Source of the DNA: Symbiodinium sp. CCMP2592
Lineage: Eukaryota > Sar > Dinophyceae > Suessiales > Symbiodiniaceae
DNA: 64,000 bases
Direction: 5' to 3'
Assembly (NCBI GenBank): GCA_905221615.1
Contig: CAJNDT010003779.1
Coordinates: 434,001 to 498,000, forward strand
Both the position numbers and the translations under genes were made by a program. The notes beneath the pieces were generated by a model. It was not told where the DNA came from, searched no databases, and was given only the letters and a program-made list of their open reading frames with translations. Shown here piece after piece: positions 43,976 through 54,959 of the stretch. Position 1 is the stretch's first letter, and every line of letters begins with the position of its first letter.

Positions 43976-44498
43976 AAACTCAAAAAGGCTCACGACTCTG
44001 ACTCTAAAGCCCTGAACGCCCCAACAGCCTTGAACTCTAAGCAAAGGCGGGTACTGCCCAGAAGATGTTCCGAAAGGAGGCCTGCGGCAAGCAAAGGCTT
44101 TTTGCAAGGGCATTTGGCTGGTTTCAGTCTCTTACAGGACACTTCCGGGAGTCCTGGAGCGTAACTTCTAATTCCTAAATCAAGCCCTAAACCCCCACCC
44201 TAAATCCCAAACCTTACAGGACCCTCCCCGGAGCCTCGCAGTGGCTTGCATGGAACTTAGGAGGTTAAGATTCCTCTAACCGAAGTAGGAAGGCCTGCCG
44301 TATTGAAGGATATAGGTTTTTTCGAACATAGGGCACCCTCATCTAGTACCTTAAATAGTAGGGTCCTTATTATGAGAACCCCAGAATAAGGTACCCCTAT
44401 TACCGGAAACTCCCATACCCTAAACCTTGATCCTTCATCTTAACAGTACGAGCCATACTGAGGATGATGATGATGATGATGATGATGTCATAATACGG

Positions 44499-44586
44499 TT
44501 GATGATATAACGCCTGCGTTACCCATAATCAGGAATAGACCATAATTACCATAGCTTAGGGTCCTGCAGTTAATCCATATCATCAG
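44499..44586. mobile_element. Foldback MITE, TATAAATCCTGCA family (decayed)
   Basis: Outer GATGATATAACG and a matching ATCATC flank a centre like that at 49533, with several substitutions. A (GAT)n tract at 44459-44488 adjoins it. Confidence 0.6.
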
Positions 44587-44980
44587 CCTTAGCATTCATC
44601 ATGCAAGTAACATTGCCAATCGAGTCGCGACCCCAAATAGAAGTCTCAACCCTAAATTCATAGGGACCCTTAGGGGAGTAGGGGGGGAGGGGGGTAGGGG
44701 ACTATACTTCCGGAAACGGGCCTCATTATAGATATTAAGGGCCCCTAATTTCCCCCCTCCTCCACCCTAGCCCCCTCAGGCTCCTTATGATAAATTCTGA
44801 ACTACCAGGACCCCCCCATGGGCCTCTAATGGAGTTCTTATGGTCCTGAATAATGGGTTTTTAGGGTTGTTTACCGTCTTTTTGCCGGCGGAGGCTTTAA
44901 TGCCTACAACCCTACACCCCAAACTCTAAACCCTACGCCCCCAACACTAAACCCTAAACCCCAAACCCAAACCTTAAACC

Positions 44981-45052
44981 CGATGCCTTCGCGGAGCAAT
45001 GCCTACACCCCGAGTCGCCGAGCCCTAACGACTCCAGAGGCTCCGAGGGAGT
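44981..45052 (+). CDS. Exon candidate
   Basis: The plus frame reads DAFAEQCLHPESPSPNDSRG then SEG. It was found by looking for coding character at a CCCTAAA-to-TTTAGGG switch point. Short, unknown family. Confidence 0.35.
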
Positions 45053-45471
45053 TTGGGTTTAGGAGTGTAGGGTTTAGGGTTTAGGGTGAAGGTTTAGGGT
45101 TGTCTAGGGTTTGGGGTCATGGGACTGCACAAGTAAATAAGTATCGTTTTTTGGGGGTATAAGTACCTCAAAGCATGGTTGCCCTAATGATAATAACCCT
45201 GGTTACAAACTCCCATGATTCTTTAGGTAGTCGCCTCTACTTAGATCCCCCACACGGGAACTCAAAGCTAAAAATGCAAAACGCCAGAACTTTCCATATG
45301 CTAAACTCTGACAGCTTTCAACACCCTCAAGCCCTCACCGATGACCGCTCCAAACGCGACGAAATGTTTAGGGTTTAGGGTTTACGTTTTTTGTGTAAAT
45401 AGGGTCTAGGGAGCAAAAAACCCCTAAAACCCTACACCCTAAGCCTTAAGCCATAAACGATTTCCCTTGAG

Positions 45472-45550
45472 GTGTCTTTCATCCGCGACGCGGAGCGGGG
45501 GGGCATGTCCTACCCGCTTCATCCTGAGGAGGTGGCCCATGATTCCCTTC
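45472..45550 (+). CDS. Exon candidate
   Basis: After CCCTTGAG the plus frame reads VSFIRDAERGGMSYPLHPEE then VAHDSLL. CCCTAAA-type repeats lie immediately to the left. Good composition; unknown family. Confidence 0.4.
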
Positions 45551-46248
45551 TTCTATAGTTTTGTGAGGAACCATTTTAAAATTTGGTTCATATGAAACTT
45601 AGGAGAATATTAGGAACAGATTTTTTTATTATGATTCTAAGGGGTGTGTAGTGATAGTCTTGTTCTCTGTTCAACAGCCCTAAACTCAAACACAACAACC
45701 CCGAAACCCCTAAACCCTTCAGGGTTTCAGGGTTCAGGGTTTTCTGGGCTTTGCTTAGGTTCCACATCTCTTTGTATTTTGGCGAGTTTGGGGTGTTAGG
45801 CTGACGGGTTTAGGGCTGCTTAACCGTCGTTCATATCGTACTTTCAATCAGAATACAAGGCTCTGTGCACTTGAAGGTACACTGCTGACCTGGGCATTCT
45901 TGGGTGCTGTAGATCGGGTGATTCTTAAGTGAGAACAGGGAGGGAATAGCGGATAATGGGTGTTGGGGTAAAACTATAGCACAGTATATTCATGGGGCTA
46001 CAAGGGGGTATCATGTATCATGATCAAATTTTCAGACCCCTGACCGACCTTCACAAGCCCCTTTAAAACTCTCAGCAGAAATGTTCTGAAAGTTTACATT
46101 TGCAGTTCCTTGGAATATTGAGAGGTTCGCGCTCTCATTAATTTAGCCACCTAAAGAGGCCAGGTACCTTGAACTTCCGTTGGGTTTGAGTCTGAAAGCC
46201 TTAGGGTAGGTCCCTCGGCACGCTGGGCCTGATGGGGCTCGTTGCTGC

Positions 46249-46374
46249 AGGGCCGGCAGAGTTTTCGGAGGCGAGGTTTTTCGCTTCTAACATTGAGGGG
46301 CGTTTGAACCAGACCCGTTCGATGTTGCCCTTCGAAGCCGAATGCTTTGCCTTGTTCGTAGTGCAGTGTCATGA
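46249..46374 (+). CDS. Exon candidate upstream of RING exon
   Basis: After GCTGCAG the plus frame reads GPAEFSEARFFASNIEGRLN then QTRSMLPFEAECFALFVVQ. It lies directly upstream of the RING-coding frame and may be its preceding exon, although the frames differ and no intron is obvious. Confidence 0.35.
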
Positions 46375-46835
46375 AGAAGGCATTACGGTCCAAGCCTCAT
46401 GGCCAAGCGGAGTGCTGTGCTATGGACCTTCGTGCTGACCTTACGTGCGTGGTGTGCCTTGCGTGCAAACCTGATGAGCTGTTCCGGCCCTGCGGCCATG
46501 TGGTGTGCTGTAGCCGCTGCTCGGCCGAGCTTCGCCGGGACGCATGTTGCGTTTGCAACACGCCAATCCAGGACCTTGCTTCGTTTGGCTTTGCAGTTCT
46601 TAAGATAAAATCCTCTAATTATCATCGGGATCTCAAACCTTCACAAGCACGGTGTTCTAATCAGTACTTAGCGGAATTGGCGTTCTCCTCCCGAAGGGTA
46701 ATAGTCCCCTCTCAGATGTATTCCCAGAATCGCCTCAACCTTTTAGGACATTTGTATAGACATCCAGAAGCGTTGGAGTCTCAAGCCACTTTCATGCCGT
46801 CAGCGGCTTACAGACATACCAGAGGCCCCAACTGA
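46371..46835 (+). CDS. RING-finger (C3HC4-type) protein, probable E3 ubiquitin ligase part
   Basis: The frame contains CVVCLACKPDELFRPCGHVV then CCSRCSAELRRDACCVCNTP. This gives the RING-HC spacing: CxxC, then the PCGH core, CxxC and a final CxxC, with Cys in place of the usual Pro in the last CPxC. RING-HC domains bind two zinc ions and recruit ubiquitin-charged E2 enzymes. The core spans about 46440-46571. The frame stays open to 46835, but composition weakens after about 46620 (LKIKSS), so the exon may end there. ATG 46371 is a possible start. In many proteins this RING form is C-terminal, after ankyrin or other repeats. Confidence 0.75.
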   Translation: MKKALRSKPHGQAECCAMDLRADLTCVVCLACKPDELFRPCGHVVCCSRCSAELRRDACCVCNTPIQDLASFGFAVLKIKSSNYHRDLKPSQARCSNQYLAELAFSSRRVIVPSQMYSQNRLNLLGHLYRHPEALESQATFMPSAAYRHTRGPN

Positions 46836-47642
46836 GTTGGGAGGTCGAAGGCCCACTGGGCGGAGTCATGCCTCGTGGAGGCCTCACGTCGATGGGATAT
46901 TCCCCAGGCGGACGCAGTTCTTCCTCATTCCTTGATAGAGCATGATTTCTTCTCCATTCCCACATCAGCTGAAATCAGACACGAACATTCCTCGCACTCC
47001 ATGGTATGGATGGACAACACTCATCTTTATCGCCGCATTTCATCAGTTGTCAGAAATAGAGCACGTGGGGTTTCTGTAGTTAACAGTTAACAAACCAAGC
47101 CGTAAAATCTGCAAGCGCTGCTGACACGGTCGGTGCAGACGGGACCTTCTTGGACCCTGCTCTTGCAAAAAAGCTCTCAGGGTTCTGCTTGAGTGAGTCA
47201 AAAGCACGGCAGACGGATTCTAACGGAATGTTTGATGACATCCGCTGTTGTTATTGCCACTGCAAGCAGCAACGTTTGTTCCTCGATCTGCACACTCCAA
47301 GCCTCGTGATTTGAGGACCGGCGACACTGCCGTGCCGACACCTACTATGTTGGGCAAGATCATCCCCTCATGCAGACGCAAAGGACGATCCTCGTACCCG
47401 CATGTGTGTATTTTAGAGTGAGACTTCGGCCAATAAGCCGTGCCCAGCAGGTCCATCGACCCGGAACAACCCCTGAACTTTCATCGTAGTCCGATTGTGT
47501 GAAGAAACCCAAACCCCACCTGAGGTTGTGACAATTGTATGTTTATAAACGACTGAAGAGTACTTAAACCCGACACACTTCCTTAGACACTACCCCAAAC
47601 CCTGGACCCTAAGACCTAAACCCTCCCGATCTGAGGAAGCGA

Positions 47643-47745
47643 TCTTTGAACCAGCTCGACCGTTGGCTATGGCATGTGGCCTGCATCGGGGCTGGCTGCG
47701 TCGCTTCTGGGCCTTGCTTGGGGGCAGAAGGTTTAGGGTTCTTGG
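47643..47745 (+). CDS. Exon candidate, frame uncertain
   Basis: A GC-rich island after CCCTAAA-type repeats reads NQLDRWLWHVACIGAGCVAS in one plus frame and EAIFEPARPLAMACGLHRGW in another after GATCTGAG. Either could precede the membrane-protein exon at 47906. Confidence 0.3.
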
Positions 47746-47905
47746 GCTTTGGGGTTCAGGGCTTGTGGGCGTTTTTTTGCTGCGGTTTCTGTCTTTCCGA
47801 GATTCTGGGGTTGGTGAAGCGCCAAACCCCCCTGAACCTTAAAGCCTAAACACCTAAGCCCTCAATTCTTCAAATGCCCAGCCCTCTACACTAAACTACT
47901 TGCAG

Positions 47906-48784
47906 GTTTGCTATGCTGTGGTGAGAGCAGTTGGCATCTCTGGACTACTGCATATGTGGACTCCATTGGCGCAGCTGTCTGCGGGAATCGTTTCGGCCGT
48001 ACGTTTCTTGTACAACATGGGGCTGGTGCTGTACAACTGTGTCCTTGCCCCAGCTCCAATACTATTGTGGCATTTATTATGCTTGCTGCTGCGCATGTGC
48101 TCATTGGTCGCTACCGGTGCAGTCCTCATGTACAACATGGCTTTGATGACGCTGGGCGCTTTATTTTCGCGCGTTCTGGCTCCGATGCTAGACCTGGTTT
48201 GGAAAGCGCTCGTGGAATACAACCTGCTATGGCATTCACCGCGTTTGCTGATGATCTTGTGGTTTTGGCAAGCGTTTGGGGAAGTTCTTCAAATCTTCTT
48301 CCTTCTTCTAGCGACCTATCGTTTGCTGGACTTGCTTTACAACATGCAAGTGACGCTACTGTTGTCCTGGTGCGAATACTTTCTGGATCCGATGCTACAG
48401 CTGAAAATTTCCGTGGAGTGCAACCTGCTGTGGCATTTGCTGCTGTTGCTGTTCCGGGTGCCCACGCTGGTAGCTTCAGGTGCTGTGTTCATCTACGACA
48501 TGGGGCCTTTCTATTGGCAGGTTCTGTGTCCGATGCTTACGGTTTTCGTGCGGCTGCCTTTGGGAATAGTTTCTGTCATGCAATTCGTGTACGACGTGGG
48601 GCTGCTGCCGCTCTACAACCATGTCACTGGCGCGGCGGTGCCACTGCTGTGGTATTCGCTGGTCCACATGTGCACTGGTGCGGCTTCCAGTGCTGTGTTC
48701 ATCTGCAACATGGCTTTGGTGCTGGCGCCGATGCTGCAAATCGTTTGGACCACATTCCTGGAGATGTTACATGATATTGGCTAA
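47906..48784 (+). CDS. Repeat-built multi-span membrane protein exon
   Basis: After CTACTTGCAG about 290 codons stay open, with very high Leu, Val, Trp and Met. Hydrophobic stretches recur about every 30-35 residues, suggesting six or more membrane segments. Three internal copies of a unit are visible: ATGAVLMYNMAL, ASGAVFIYDMG and SSAVFICNMALV, each with LLWH or LLWY nearby. A second plus frame is also open across the exon, but it lacks the regular pattern. The stop at 48782-48784 may not be the real end: a different frame from about 48770 reads MILANLEKRVPAAQLAVDAL then LRVSKGIALLSP. An intron or a frameshift probably lies near 48760. Unknown family. Confidence 0.6.
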   Translation, partial: VCYAVVRAVGISGLLHMWTPLAQLSAGIVSAVRFLYNMGLVLYNCVLAPAPILLWHLLCLLLRMCSLVATGAVLMYNMALMTLGALFSRVLAPMLDLVWKALVEYNLLWHSPRLLMILWFWQAFGEVLQIFFLLLATYRLLDLLYNMQVTLLLSWCEYFLDPMLQLKISVECNLLWHLLLLLFRVPTLVASGAVFIYDMGPFYWQVLCPMLTVFVRLPLGIVSVMQFVYDVGLLPLYNHVTGAAVPLLWYSLVHMCTGAASSAVFICNMALVLAPMLQIVWTTFLEMLHDIG

Positions 48785-49297
48785 CTTGGAAAAGCGGGTC
48801 CCGGCAGCGCAACTGGCAGTAGACGCCTTGCTGCGGGTGTCGAAAGGAATTGCTTTGCTGTCACCTTGATTTAGGTGTAGTACACCACGTGGCTGGTACG
48901 CTGTACAGGTCGTTTGTGCTTCGTGTTTTTTTCATCACGGTCTGGCTCGGATCTTCGCTGGAGTGGAGTCGGGCTCGTTGCGATTCCGTCTTGAGACCGT
49001 CGTGTCGAGGCTTCGGAAAACAGTTTGAGTCCAAGGTTGCCAGACTTTGACGGGCTTTGAGGGTCCGGTTTGGCAAACATGTTCCCAGAGGCAAAGAAGA
49101 ACCAACAGAAATGCGTCTTGTTAATGGCCCAAGCAGAAACAGAAATCCGGAACCTTAATCCCTAAATGAAGGCAGGATTCCTACAGGTGTAATGACGCCA
49201 CACAACAGAAGTATCAAAATTGAAGGGTTCAGATGCGGGTCATGGGTTTGCTCTTGAGATCGTATGGAACGCCTTGAATAAGCTAGCTGCCGACCCT

Positions 49298-49419
49298 ACT
49301 TAAAGGATCATGGGACTTAGTAAGTAGGTTATAACTGGGGTTATAAGTCCCCTAAGTGGGGTTATCCTAATTATAAGCTACTTATAACCTTACTTACTAA
49401 GTCCTATGATCCTTTAAGT
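49298..49419. mobile_element. Foldback MITE, family A
   Basis: ACTTAAAGGATCATGGGACT pairs with AGTCCTATGATCCTTTAAGT (one mismatch). Confidence 0.88.
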
Positions 49420-49532
49420 AGGGCTTATTGGTGGTCGGCGAAAGGAAACAGCATGCCGCGCAGTAGCGAGCATGGGGAGATTGGGGTTCAGGGTGGAGGG
49501 GCTGTCTGCCCGTTCTGTCTGCCTGTCCATAC

Positions 49533-49630
49533 GGTTGATGATATAAATCCTGCATTACTCATAATAAGGAATACACCATAATTCCCATAGTTTAGGGTCC
49601 TTAAGGTAATGCAGGATTTATATCATCAAC
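49533..49630. mobile_element. Foldback MITE, TATAAATCCTGCA family (best copy)
   Basis: GGTTGATGATATAAATCCTG pairs with its near-exact complement ending TTTATATCATCAAC, the clearest member of the family at about 98 bp. Confidence 0.85.
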
Positions 49631-51125
49631 AGTACTGTCTATTGTCTTGTATTGTTTGTCTGTGCTGTCAGTCTGTGTCTGTCGTGTCGTCTGTCTGTCG
49701 GGGTCTGTCTCTCTCTATCTCTCTCTCTCTATGTTTGTCGCTTGAAGAGTTAGTTGCGGATTGGTGCTGTTAGAGTCAGGGTTTTGCATTGCGATGTTGC
49801 GGGCCTTTAAGATCTTGAACTTCCTGTGCAGGTTATTTTCGAGAGTGCAGACCCGGAAAAAATTCCTGAGAGCACGAAGCCAAATACTTTCTACCCGAAT
49901 TCGATCCCAAACCTACCACCCTAAAAACTCCCATGCCCTACGAAGAAGTTCCGAAACTCTTAACGTCCCCTTGAGACTCCAACACCTCAAACGCCGAAAC
50001 CCTAAAACCCACCAAAACTTATCCACTGCACAGCGGTCCGGCCCGGGTTTGAAGTTTCCCGGCATTTTTTCCTCGAATCCGTGTAATTATGACGACATCA
50101 GGCAGGGCATAAAACCGCACATAACCTGCAACAAAGCAGTAGAACACCCCCCATAATACAAGTATATAGCCAATTAAAGCCTTTCACCTGCTACACGGCG
50201 GATCCCCGAGCGTTGAGCATTGTAATCCTGGGGTAGCGGGCTTTGGGGTTTCGGGTTGAGACGGTTTAGGGTTTAGGGTTCAGGGTTTAGGGTTGAGCGG
50301 TTTAGGTTAGGATTTGAGTGTTCAGGTTAGGGCTAAAGTGCAGGGTGTAGGATGAGGTTCTCATCCTACGTAGTCGGATGCTTTCTTCCCTACCTGAAGC
50401 ATCATGGGACTTAGCCAGTAAAGTTATAAGTTACAAGCTCTAAGTTTTCAGTACCTGAATTGCTCACAATCAATTGGCTGCGTGATTATATCCGTAGTTA
50501 CGAAGTGCCATGATCCTTTACGCCTTTGTCGCTATCGCACCATAATGGCCCCAACGGAAGACCTTGCGAAGGCTTCTGGGTCCGGAGCTGGGAGCACGAA
50601 GACCTTAGAATCTGAACATCTCTTGCATGCATAATCGCATTCCGTACTGCTGATAAACACTTGATCAGCTTAACCATGATGCATGATGTAGAGCCCTCAT
50701 TAAAAATCCCTTTTTCCTCTACAGGATTTTTTTTTGCAAGGGCCCAATATTAGGATCCTGCAAATGACTGGGGCTACACATCAGAGGTCTACATTGGTGG
50801 TCAGAAACAGATGCCTTGATCATAACCCCCGGATGCTTACCCCTAAACCCTGCAGCTCCAATCCCTAAAACCATAAACCCTACACCTAAACCCTAAAGCC
50901 GAAGCCTGAAATTTCGACCTCCGGAGATCCCGAACTCCACATTCTGAAATTTGCAAAACCCCAATATCGTCGCGAAAAGAGGGATCCTCACTACAGACTG
51001 GTATAGAAGCCTCACCTTATGAAGTTATGAAGACCTTCTAGAAGTTTTCTGAAACACCACCCTAAACCCCTAAAATCCTAAACTCCTAAAGCCCGAAACC
51101 CTGAGCCCTAAGCCCTAAACCCTAA
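49631..51125. other. Repeat-rich stretch without a supported gene
   Basis: Contains TCTG and TCTC microsatellite words (49660-49735), TTTAGGG units at 50250-50350, a decayed family A MITE at about 50393-50520 and CCCTAAA units at 50830-50900. The 131-codon plus frame at 49761-50156 has no domain and mixed composition, so I do not count it as a gene. Confidence 0.5.
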
Positions 51126-51127
51126 AC

Positions 51128-51210
51128 CTCAGCGCCTTCGCAAGGAGGAGGAGGAGCAGGCAGACGAAGAGGCAACGCCTAGGATACCTCATGTCCCCGG
51201 CTCAGCAGGG
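51128..51210 (+). CDS. Exon candidate
   Basis: After a CCCTAAA array and CCTCAG one plus frame reads LRKEEEEQADEEATPRIPHV then PGSAG, and another reads an Arg-rich peptide. The acidic reading is preferred. Unknown family. Confidence 0.35.
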
Positions 51211-51212
51211 CT

Positions 51213-51336
51213 TGCTTAAAGGATCATGGGACTTAGTAAGTAGGTCATAATTGGGCTTACAAGTCGCCGAAGCTGGGCTATCCTAATTATAAGCCTACTT
51301 ATAACCTTACTTACTAAGTCCCATAAGCCTCCAAGT
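51213..51336. mobile_element. Foldback MITE, family A
   Basis: AAAGGATCATGGGACTTAGT pairs with ACTAAGTCCCATAAGCCTCC with a few mismatches. A short decayed relative lies at about 51716-51799. Confidence 0.8.
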
Positions 51337-52013
51337 GGGGTTAGCAGGGATTTGAGCCTTTTGGTTTAAGGTTTTCCCGGACCCTAAGGAACATACCATT
51401 TTAGGGCTCCCTAATACGATTTCTTCATATAAGTCCTTAAAAAGGTAGGTTACTTGGGGCCAAGGTGGGTTTTGGAGCTTTGAGGTGTAGAATTTGGGGT
51501 TTAGGGTTTTGTACCGTTGTTTAAATGTTTAAACACGGTTTCATGGCAAGACCTTTCCAGGGGTTCGAGGGTTTTCCGTCGCCTGGGCATTGATTTGTTG
51601 AGGTGGGGTTCGTGGCGCAAAGACTCTGTGGATTGTTCGGTTGACGGGTGAAGGGCTTCGAGGTTGGGGCTTCATAGCTTTAAGTCGGGATTCAATGTCA
51701 GGGGCCCATGCAACCTACTTAAGGGATCATGGGACTCCGTAGCTAGGGATATAGCGAAGAACCTTACTAAGTCACGAAGTCCCATGGGCCTCAAGTAGGG
51801 TTAAGGTCTGCCTCTTCGGCAAACCCTAAGAGAGCAGCCCGCATATTCCCAAAGCAAACCTTGCCCAACTTACCGGAGGACGGTGCTTCGGAAGCACCTA
51901 CCAAAGGGGAGAAAAGGAGGGACCTTAAATGGGGACCCCTACCCTATAATGGGCTAAGTAGTGGGTATATCATAGCTATATTGAGGGTATATACCTAGGG
52001 GTCCTTATCAAGG

Positions 52014-52132
52014 GTCGGGGCAGGGGACTTAGTAAGTCGTTTATAAGTAGGGTTATGATTGGGGTAACTCCATCTAGAGTACTTATAACTCTACTTGTAA
52101 CCTACTTACTAAGTCCCCTGCCCCTCCAAGTA
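52014..52132. mobile_element. Foldback MITE, GGGGCAGGGGACTTAG variant
   Basis: GGGGCAGGGGACTTAGTAAG pairs with CTTACTAAGTCCCCTGCCCC exactly. The remains of a second element (52133-52198) abut it. Confidence 0.85.
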
Positions 52133-52398
52133 TAAGTAAGTATAAGTATAGTTACCTTATCTACAACCCCAGTTCCTTAGTCCCATGATCCTTTAAGCAG
52201 AACCCGAAGTCAACACTCCGAGACCTCAAGCAACATACCCCTTAATCCTGACGAATTATGTTTGTGCTTTTGATCATATAAAGCCCCAGAGAATATTAAA
52301 CATATTATCTTGATCATGGTTCTAAGGGGGGTAAAACCTTAAACCCTAAACCGTAAAACCTTAAACCCTAAACTCTAAGCCCCTTCAACCCTCTGCAG

Positions 52399-52470
52399 GA
52401 TCGAATCAGTCGCGACATGCAGCGTCTCCTGGCGCATCGAAGCCCCATCGTCAGCTGCCGCTGGGCGTGA
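52399..52470 (+). CDS. Terminal exon candidate
   Basis: After CCCTCTGCAG the plus frame reads DRISRDMQRLLAHRSPIVSC then RWA and TGA at 52468-52470. CCCTAAA-type units precede it and TTTAGGG-type units follow. Helical and protein-like; unknown family. Confidence 0.4.
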   Translation, partial: DRISRDMQRLLAHRSPIVSCRWA

Positions 52471-52661
52471 GAAAGCCTGTAACGGGATCCTTTAAGGGAT
52501 CCTTTAAGGAAAGGGGTTCAGGGCTACACTCTTTAGGGGATTAGTGTGTAAGGTTCCTACAAAGGGATCCCGGGGGTTTGGGTTTTGGTGTTTTGGGTTC
52601 AGGGTGCAGGGCATGTCCAGGGTTGAGGTTAGTTTGAGGTTTAGAGCTTAGGGCGTAAGGT

Positions 52662-52761
52662 TAGAAGCTGCCCCCACCCTGTAATAGTGACTATAAGGAT
52701 TATAATAGGGCCCTATTTTGTTCCCATTATACCACTATTACAGGGTGGGGGCAGCTTCTAA
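52662..52761. mobile_element. Foldback MITE, AGAAGCTGCCCCCACC family
   Basis: TTAGAAGCTGCCCCCACCCT pairs exactly with AGGGTGGGGGCAGCTTCTAA, 100 bp in all. Only one copy is seen in the window. Confidence 0.88.
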
Positions 52762-53667
52762 GTGTAAGGCTTCAGGGTTTATGGCTTCAGTGTTTTAGGG
52801 CTTTGGGGTTTAGCCGTTTAGGGTTCTTAGGGCCTTAGGGTTTAAGTCTAGGGCTTGGGGTTTGGGGATTCACGCTGTAGGGTTGTCTCTTCGAGGGCTT
52901 CCCTGCTGGTTCTCTAAGGGCTGCCCCCGCTTTAGGGTTTAGGGTCTCGGGGGTTTAGGGCTTCACACTTTAGTGAAGCTTAGAGGTTTGAGTTCTTTTT
53001 GCTTCATGCGGGTGCTGACGGAGTCTACCACAATGTATGCAATTCATTGAAAGAGCCCCTCGCTTTACCAAGGTCTTTAATGGGGATCCGAACATTAAGT
53101 CCCCTCGCTACGGAGAGGGGCCTTCTTCAACAGCGGTCCACTTTACAGGCTTCGGGTTTAGGATTTATGTTGAAGCTTAAGGCTTCAGCGGTAATGACCC
53201 GGAAAGGTTTATTCTTTCTGGACTAGGTTTCAGGGTTTCTAAGCTTGAGGTTCGCGATTGAGTTCGTTAATTTTTAGGGTTAAAAGTTTTGGCCTAAGGT
53301 TTGTGCTTTTGTTCTCCGGGGGCTTTTTTCTGTCTGGTTTTTAGACTGGAGGAATGGATTGTGGAGACTATGATTGGGGATTATATAGGGGCTACTGTAG
53401 GGATCCCTTCCCCCATGTCCTACTAAGCACCAGACAGTTTTGCGTCAGCAAGAATTTCGGGCCTAAAGCGTAAACCCTCAACCCTAAACCCTGTTTGCAT
53501 CAGCAACGAGTGGGTAGGATGACTGTTTAGGGTTTTGGAGTTTTGGAGTTTGAGGGGTGCAGGATTTTGCACCAGACCGTACACCCTAAACCGAAACATG
53601 CTGACAAGCCTAAGCCTTAAGCAACCCCCCACACTTCGAGCCGAGAACCCTAAACCCTAAACCCTGA

Positions 53668-53755
53668 AGCCGTTTCCAAGCACTGCGACCCAGGCAATTT
53701 CAACATCGCGCAAGCCTGCCTCAGGCCTGCTTTTGGGAGGGAAAATTTCTACAAG
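53668..53755 (+). CDS. Exon candidate
   Basis: The plus frame reads SKHCDPGNFNIAQACLRPAF then GRENFYK and meets a GTTTTT donor. CCCTAAA units lie on the left and TTTAGGG on the right. The composition is convincing, but I know no family with this peptide. Confidence 0.45.
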
Positions 53756-54141
53756 GTTTTTTAGGGTTTAGGGCTTGGGTACTATCAGGCACTGTATGGG
53801 TTCAGGGTTTGGGGTTTTGAGCTTTGGACTCTTGGGTTTGGGCTCAAGGTCTAGGGCCGGAAGCCTCAACCCTGAAACCTAAGCGAGGTGTAGGGCTTGT
53901 TGCAGCGTTGATGGGGAGGGGGGGTACAACGATAGCACTGCTCTGTCTATTTTTGTGGCGTTATTGCTCGCAGCACTGTGGTAAAGTATTAGGGTTGTTG
54001 AGCATATGGGGTTCAGGAAGTTTTCTGAAGCTTGGTGTCCGGGAGAAATGCTGTAAACCTGAAGCCCTAAACCGTCAGGGCAGGCATTGGGAGAGTTTTT
54101 TCGGCTTCCTGGTCCCCTAAACCCTAAACACGAATCTTTTC

Positions 54142-54246
54142 GGTACGGCCCCCACTCAGTAATAGTTGAATAATATTCCTTATATAGATATATTAGGATC
54201 TTCATAGTAGCCCTATTATAGACTCTTACCGTATGGGGGCCGTACC
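54142..54246. mobile_element. Foldback MITE, GTACGGCCCCCA family
   Basis: GGTACGGCCCCCACTCAGTA pairs with TACCGTATGGGGGCCGTACC imperfectly over its inner part. Single copy here. Confidence 0.7.
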
Positions 54247-54391
54247 TAACTAATCTTGGAGCTCATAGCCCTCCGTCCTTACTTTTTGTGTTCCTCGGGT
54301 TCCAAAGTCGTCTTTAGTCTATGGGCTTTGTAAGGTCTCTTGTTAGGTTCCTATAGGGTTTCATAGAAGGGTACTATCAGAACCCGTATTA

Positions 54392-54485
54392 GGTAGTTGT
54401 CAAAATTATGGTCCCTTTTTGGGTACCCTAAATATTAGGTGCCGTATTACAATAAGGACCCCGCCCCTGATTTTGACAACCACCC
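54392..54485. mobile_element. Foldback MITE, GTTGTCAAAATT family
   Basis: GGTAGTTGTCAAAATTATGG pairs with CTGATTTTGACAACCACC. The interior, including GGTGCCGTATTA, is shared with 2714. Confidence 0.82.
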
Positions 54486-54834
54486 GTATGTGTTTAGGGT
54501 TTAAGACATGTTTTTCTTTGCTAAGGGGTTCGCGCGGAAAGCTACGAGCTAGGAGCACCCTCAAGCCCCTTTAGAGCTTTTAGCAACCCTAGCCCTAAAC
54601 CCTAAACCCTATTGCCTCAACTGCTTAAACCTTGCACCCTAAACCCTAAACTTCTTAAACCGTACAGCAACCCTTACAGAGCTTCATATGGTCTCTCATT
54701 CGCCAAGGAGTTGGGGTTCCATGGTATAGGGCCGTGAGCCAAGAAATCCCCAACCGCTCCCGGCCGAGGGAAGTTCATGAGGACGAGAACGAGGGCGACG
54801 CCGACAGTGGTTACTGGGTTCTTGTTAAAGTTGC

Positions 54835-54954
54835 TCAGAGGATCATGGGACTTAGTAAGCAAAGTTATAAATACCTTAATTGGGGTTATAAGTAATTATA
54901 AGTATAGTTACCTCATTTATAACCCCAGTTACTAAGTCCCATGACCCTTTAAGT
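54835..54954. mobile_element. Foldback MITE, family A
   Basis: The arms AGAGGATCATGGGACTTAGT and ACTAAGTCCCATGACCCTTT pair across about 120 bp. The plus and minus frames just upstream (54720-54835) are both open and look coding, so a strand-ambiguous exon may adjoin. Confidence 0.8.
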
Positions 54955-54959
54955 ACCCA

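Noticed and set aside
49761..50156. 131-codon plus frame
   Set aside because: Opened by repeat-derived sequence in its second half (AACCCTAAAACCC words). No domain or internal pattern.
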